Assembly: GCF_018100795.1 (NCBI RefSeq)
Contig: NZ_JAGJDY010000012.1
Span: forward strand, 62,001 to 126,000
Reading direction: 5' to 3'
Source of the DNA: Alteromonas sp. MMG017
Lineage (GTDB): Bacteria; Pseudomonadota; Gammaproteobacteria; Enterobacterales; Alteromonadaceae
Length of the DNA: 64,000 bases
Part shown: piece after piece, positions 61,990 through 64,000 of the stretch
Position numbering within the stretch: position 1 is the first letter of the stretch
Layout: every line of letters begins with the position of its first letter
Position numbers and translations under genes: made by a program
The notes under the pieces: generated by a model
Databases searched by the model: none
What the model was told of the DNA's origin: nothing
What the model saw: only the letters and a program-made list of their open reading frames with translations

Positions 61990-64000
61990 CTAGCGCAGCT
62001 TTTCTACGAAGTCCCCAATCGACATTGGTTTGTCAAAGTAGTAACCCTGGGCATAAGTACATGCGTTATCTACCAAAAATGCTTGTTGATCTTGCGTCTC
62101 AACACCCTCTGCAATAATGCTAATATTTAAATTTTTGGCCAAGCCTAAAATAGCTTGAATAATAGCTTGATCGTCGGTGTTCGCTTCTAAATCGCTCACA
62201 AAAGAACGGTCTATCTTTAGTTCATCAATAGGAAGCTTTTTAAGGTAAACCAAAGAGCTGAAACCGGTTCCAAAATCATCAATTGATATGGTAATACCCA
62301 TAGCTCTAAGTTCGTTCAGCAGCACAGACACTGTATCCAAACTGTCAATAAACACACTCTCGGTGAGCTCTATCGATAAATGCCTTGGGTCAATAGCGCG
62401 GCGCTTCAATGATGACTGTATTTGGTGAAGCAGCACAAGGTCGGTGACCTGTCGGCCAGAGATATTAATCGCTAGGCGAATGTCTAAATTAGCTTCAGTA
62501 AGCTTATCAATAGCATTACACGCTTCTTCTACTAACCATTCACCAAATGGGAATATCAGTTCAGTACGTTCAGCTATCGGAATAAAAACATCCGGTGGAA
62601 TGTAGCTTCCGTCTTCTGTTTTCCAGCGCGCTAATGCTTCGCACTTAACAATTTTACCGGTTTCCAAATCAACGATAGGTTGTAAGAAAAGCGCTAATTG
62701 ATTGTTTTCAATGGCGGTGCGAAGTTTGCTTTCCAACTCAGACATACTCTGATGCTGGCGTTGCAGCATTTCACTGTATTCAAGAATAACGTTTTTACCT
62801 TGAAACTTCGCAATCTGGAGGGCGATATCCGCATGACGCAATAATATATTCCCTTGATCCCCGTGTTGGGGATAACTCGCAATGCCAATGTTGATCCCAA
62901 GGTTCGATTCAGCGCCATGAAGCGAGGTATAGGTAGTCACCAGCTTCTTCTTCATATCCTGCGCATAATCTAATGAGTTAACGCCACTGAAAGTATCGGT
63001 GCGTTTTACAATGGAAAACTCGTTGCTCCCTATTCTGGCGATAAACCCACTATTGCCAACAAAACCTTGCAATCTTGATGCAAAAGACTTGAGTATTTCA
63101 TCACCTGAATGGTAACCAAGTTTTTCGTTAATCTTCTTAAACTCTCGTATATCTATAATAAATAGAGCAAATTTAACGTCTTCTTGAACCAACTTCTGAA
63201 CATAGCTATTGAAAAAATTACGGTTGGCAATTTTAGTCAACGAGTCCATGCCCGTAGCAGAGAGTACGCTTTCTTCTTTATTTCGAATGTGACTGATATC
63301 GGTAAGAAGATATACCCAATGGGTGAGTTCATTATCGTGAATAACAGGATGAATGGTGACCTGTAACCATACTTCATAATTTTGCGTGGGTTGCCAATAG
63401 AGCTCACCTTGCCATGCTGAACGCTTTTCGATGAGCGTTGGGAGGAAAGTGTCTGGCACGCTCACGTCTTCAAGTAAATGTTCAAGCCTATTGGCACTGT
63501 CATTGGAACGGCTGCAAGAAAGGAGTTGCCTAGCGGACTTATTATCTAACACCGTTTCACGGTCTTTATCTAAAATAACCACCCCAGTTTCTAAGTGGTG
63601 GATAGCTTGTTTTATGGGGGGAACCAGCTTTTCGTAATTTTTGTTTTTAAGCAGTGTTTTATCTAGACGTTGACGGATGTATTCATGCTGACCAACAATT
63701 TCGTGATGGCTTAAAAGGAGCTCTCTGGCAGCTTGTAGTGTTTTTTGTTTTTCTTCGTATTGGGTTTCTACATTCTTTATAACTAAGAAGTGTTCGCCTT
63801 TGCCACTATTAATAGCAAGCGCTTCTAGATGGATCGATTCATTCTCTGTCTCTTCAGTCCAAAACCCTGAGGATAGCGTGAAAACGGTGTCGTTTTGCCA
63901 AATATCATTGGCATCTGTCATAAAGTCGTCTAGAAAAATGGAGGAGAAATTGTCTGGATTAACCTTGTTATCATCATCTAGGGTGGCAATCTTATGTAGC
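61990..64000 (-). CDS. GGDEF-EAL protein with degenerate GGDEF (5' end outside window)
   Basis: The frame is open to the right edge of the window. An ATG at 63921 is in frame, but it has no ribosome-binding site and the residues before it (PDNFSSIFLDDF) read as continuing coding sequence, so the true start probably lies beyond 64000. Visible part: an N-terminal sensor-like region, a coiled segment, a PAS-like domain, a GGDEF domain in which the signature is GSNEF, and an EAL domain with EALARW, NISG, ELTES, DDFGTG, KIDRSF and EGVE all intact. It is therefore most likely a cyclic-di-GMP phosphodiesterase with an inactive or regulatory cyclase domain. No transmembrane helix is in the visible part. 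Confidence 0.9.
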   Translation of the reverse strand, partial: LHKIATLDDDNKVNPDNFSSIFLDDFMTDANDIWQNDTVFTLSSGFWTEETENESIHLEALAINSGKGEHFLVIKNVETQYEEKQKTLQAARELLLSHHEIVGQHEYIRQRLDKTLLKNKNYEKLVPPIKQAIHHLETGVVILDKDRETVLDNKSARQLLSCSRSNDSANRLEHLLEDVSVPDTFLPTLIEKRSAWQGELYWQPTQNYEVWLQVTIHPVIHDNELTHWVYLLTDISHIRNKEESVLSATGMDSLTKIANRNFFNSYVQKLVQEDVKFALFIIDIREFKKINEKLGYHSGDEILKSFASRLQGFVGNSGFIARIGSNEFSIVKRTDTFSGVNSLDYAQDMKKKLVTTYTSLHGAESNLGINIGIASYPQHGDQGNILLRHADIALQIAKFQGKNVILEYSEMLQRQHQSMSELESKLRTAIENNQLALFLQPIVDLETGKIVKCEALARWKTEDGSYIPPDVFIPIAERTELIFPFGEWLVEEACNAIDKLTEANLDIRLAINISGRQVTDLVLLHQIQSSLKRRAIDPRHLSIELTESVFIDSLDTVSVLLNELRAMGITISIDDFGTGFSSLVYLKKLPIDELKIDRSFVSDLEANTDDQAIIQAILGLAKNLNISIIAEGVETQDQQAFLVDNACTYAQGYYFDKPMSIGDFVEKLR

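Noticed and set aside
63921..63923. ATG as the true start of the last GGDEF-EAL gene
   Set aside because: There is no ribosome-binding site, the frame stays open to the window edge, and the upstream residues look coding, so the gene was called partial.

Overview
This 64 kb window looks like chromosome from an Alteromonas-like marine gammaproteobacterium (Alteromonadales). The grounds are gene content: a six-gene Na+-translocating NQR operon with its maturation genes, FabV as enoyl-ACP reductase, and YafJ, YggN, YeeZ, YgjV and GloC homologues close to enterobacterial and Vibrio proteins. Genes are densely packed, GC content looks moderate, and many genes end in a clear intrinsic terminator. 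No rRNA, tRNA, CRISPR array, prophage or transposase gene was seen.

Layout. 1-6.1 kb: 3' end of katG, then ppc, fklB and fabV. 6.5-13.7 kb: nqrABCDEF followed by apbE (FMN transferase) and nqrM (Fe-centre maturation), so the enzyme and two of its maturation factors are together. 13.8-14.1 kb: a 265-bp imperfect palindrome with nested stem-loops and no coding potential. 14.2-18.9 kb: dinB with a LexA box, a DUF1653 gene, a periplasmic metallo-beta-lactamase-fold protein, a fatty-acid-hydroxylase-family membrane protein, a Crp/Fnr regulator and an Lrp/AsnC regulator. 19.3-21.8 kb: an NCS1 permease coupled to a DUF917 enzyme. 21.9-27.9 kb: yafJ, a LysR/VOC divergent pair, and a three-gene minus-strand operon (PLP dehydratase, exported amidohydrolase, gloC). 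28-35.8 kb: a large GGDEF-EAL protein, a PH-domain protein, an S9 peptidase, a Rossmann protein, trmN6 and ygjV.

35.9-44.5 kb: a compact cellulose operon: an uncharacterised two-helix membrane protein translationally coupled to bcsA (with PilZ domain), then bcsB, bcsZ and bcsC. A secreted choice-of-anchor A protein with a PEP-CTERM-like tail and a G8 tract overlaps the end of bcsC from the other strand. 46-55 kb: lone exbD, a PhoD-like/fldB/CLCA_X operon, a lipoprotein, msrA, a DCC-family protein coupled to an SDR, and an NSS transporter. 55.3-64 kb: yeeZ, yggN, a 63-aa membrane protein, two tandem YihG-like acyltransferases coupled to a YbdG-like channel, S-formylglutathione hydrolase, and a GGDEF-EAL gene that runs off the window.

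Two themes cut across the annotation. First, two GGDEF-EAL proteins and a PilZ-containing cellulose synthase suggest cyclic-di-GMP control of the exopolysaccharide. Second, many short degenerate tandem duplications (11-27 bp, often 15 bp) lie inside genes in frame, across or just after stop codons, and in intergenic gaps. This recurring pattern is not explained by any annotated element and is the most unusual property of the window, together with the 265-bp palindrome and the uncharacterised first gene of the cellulose operon.
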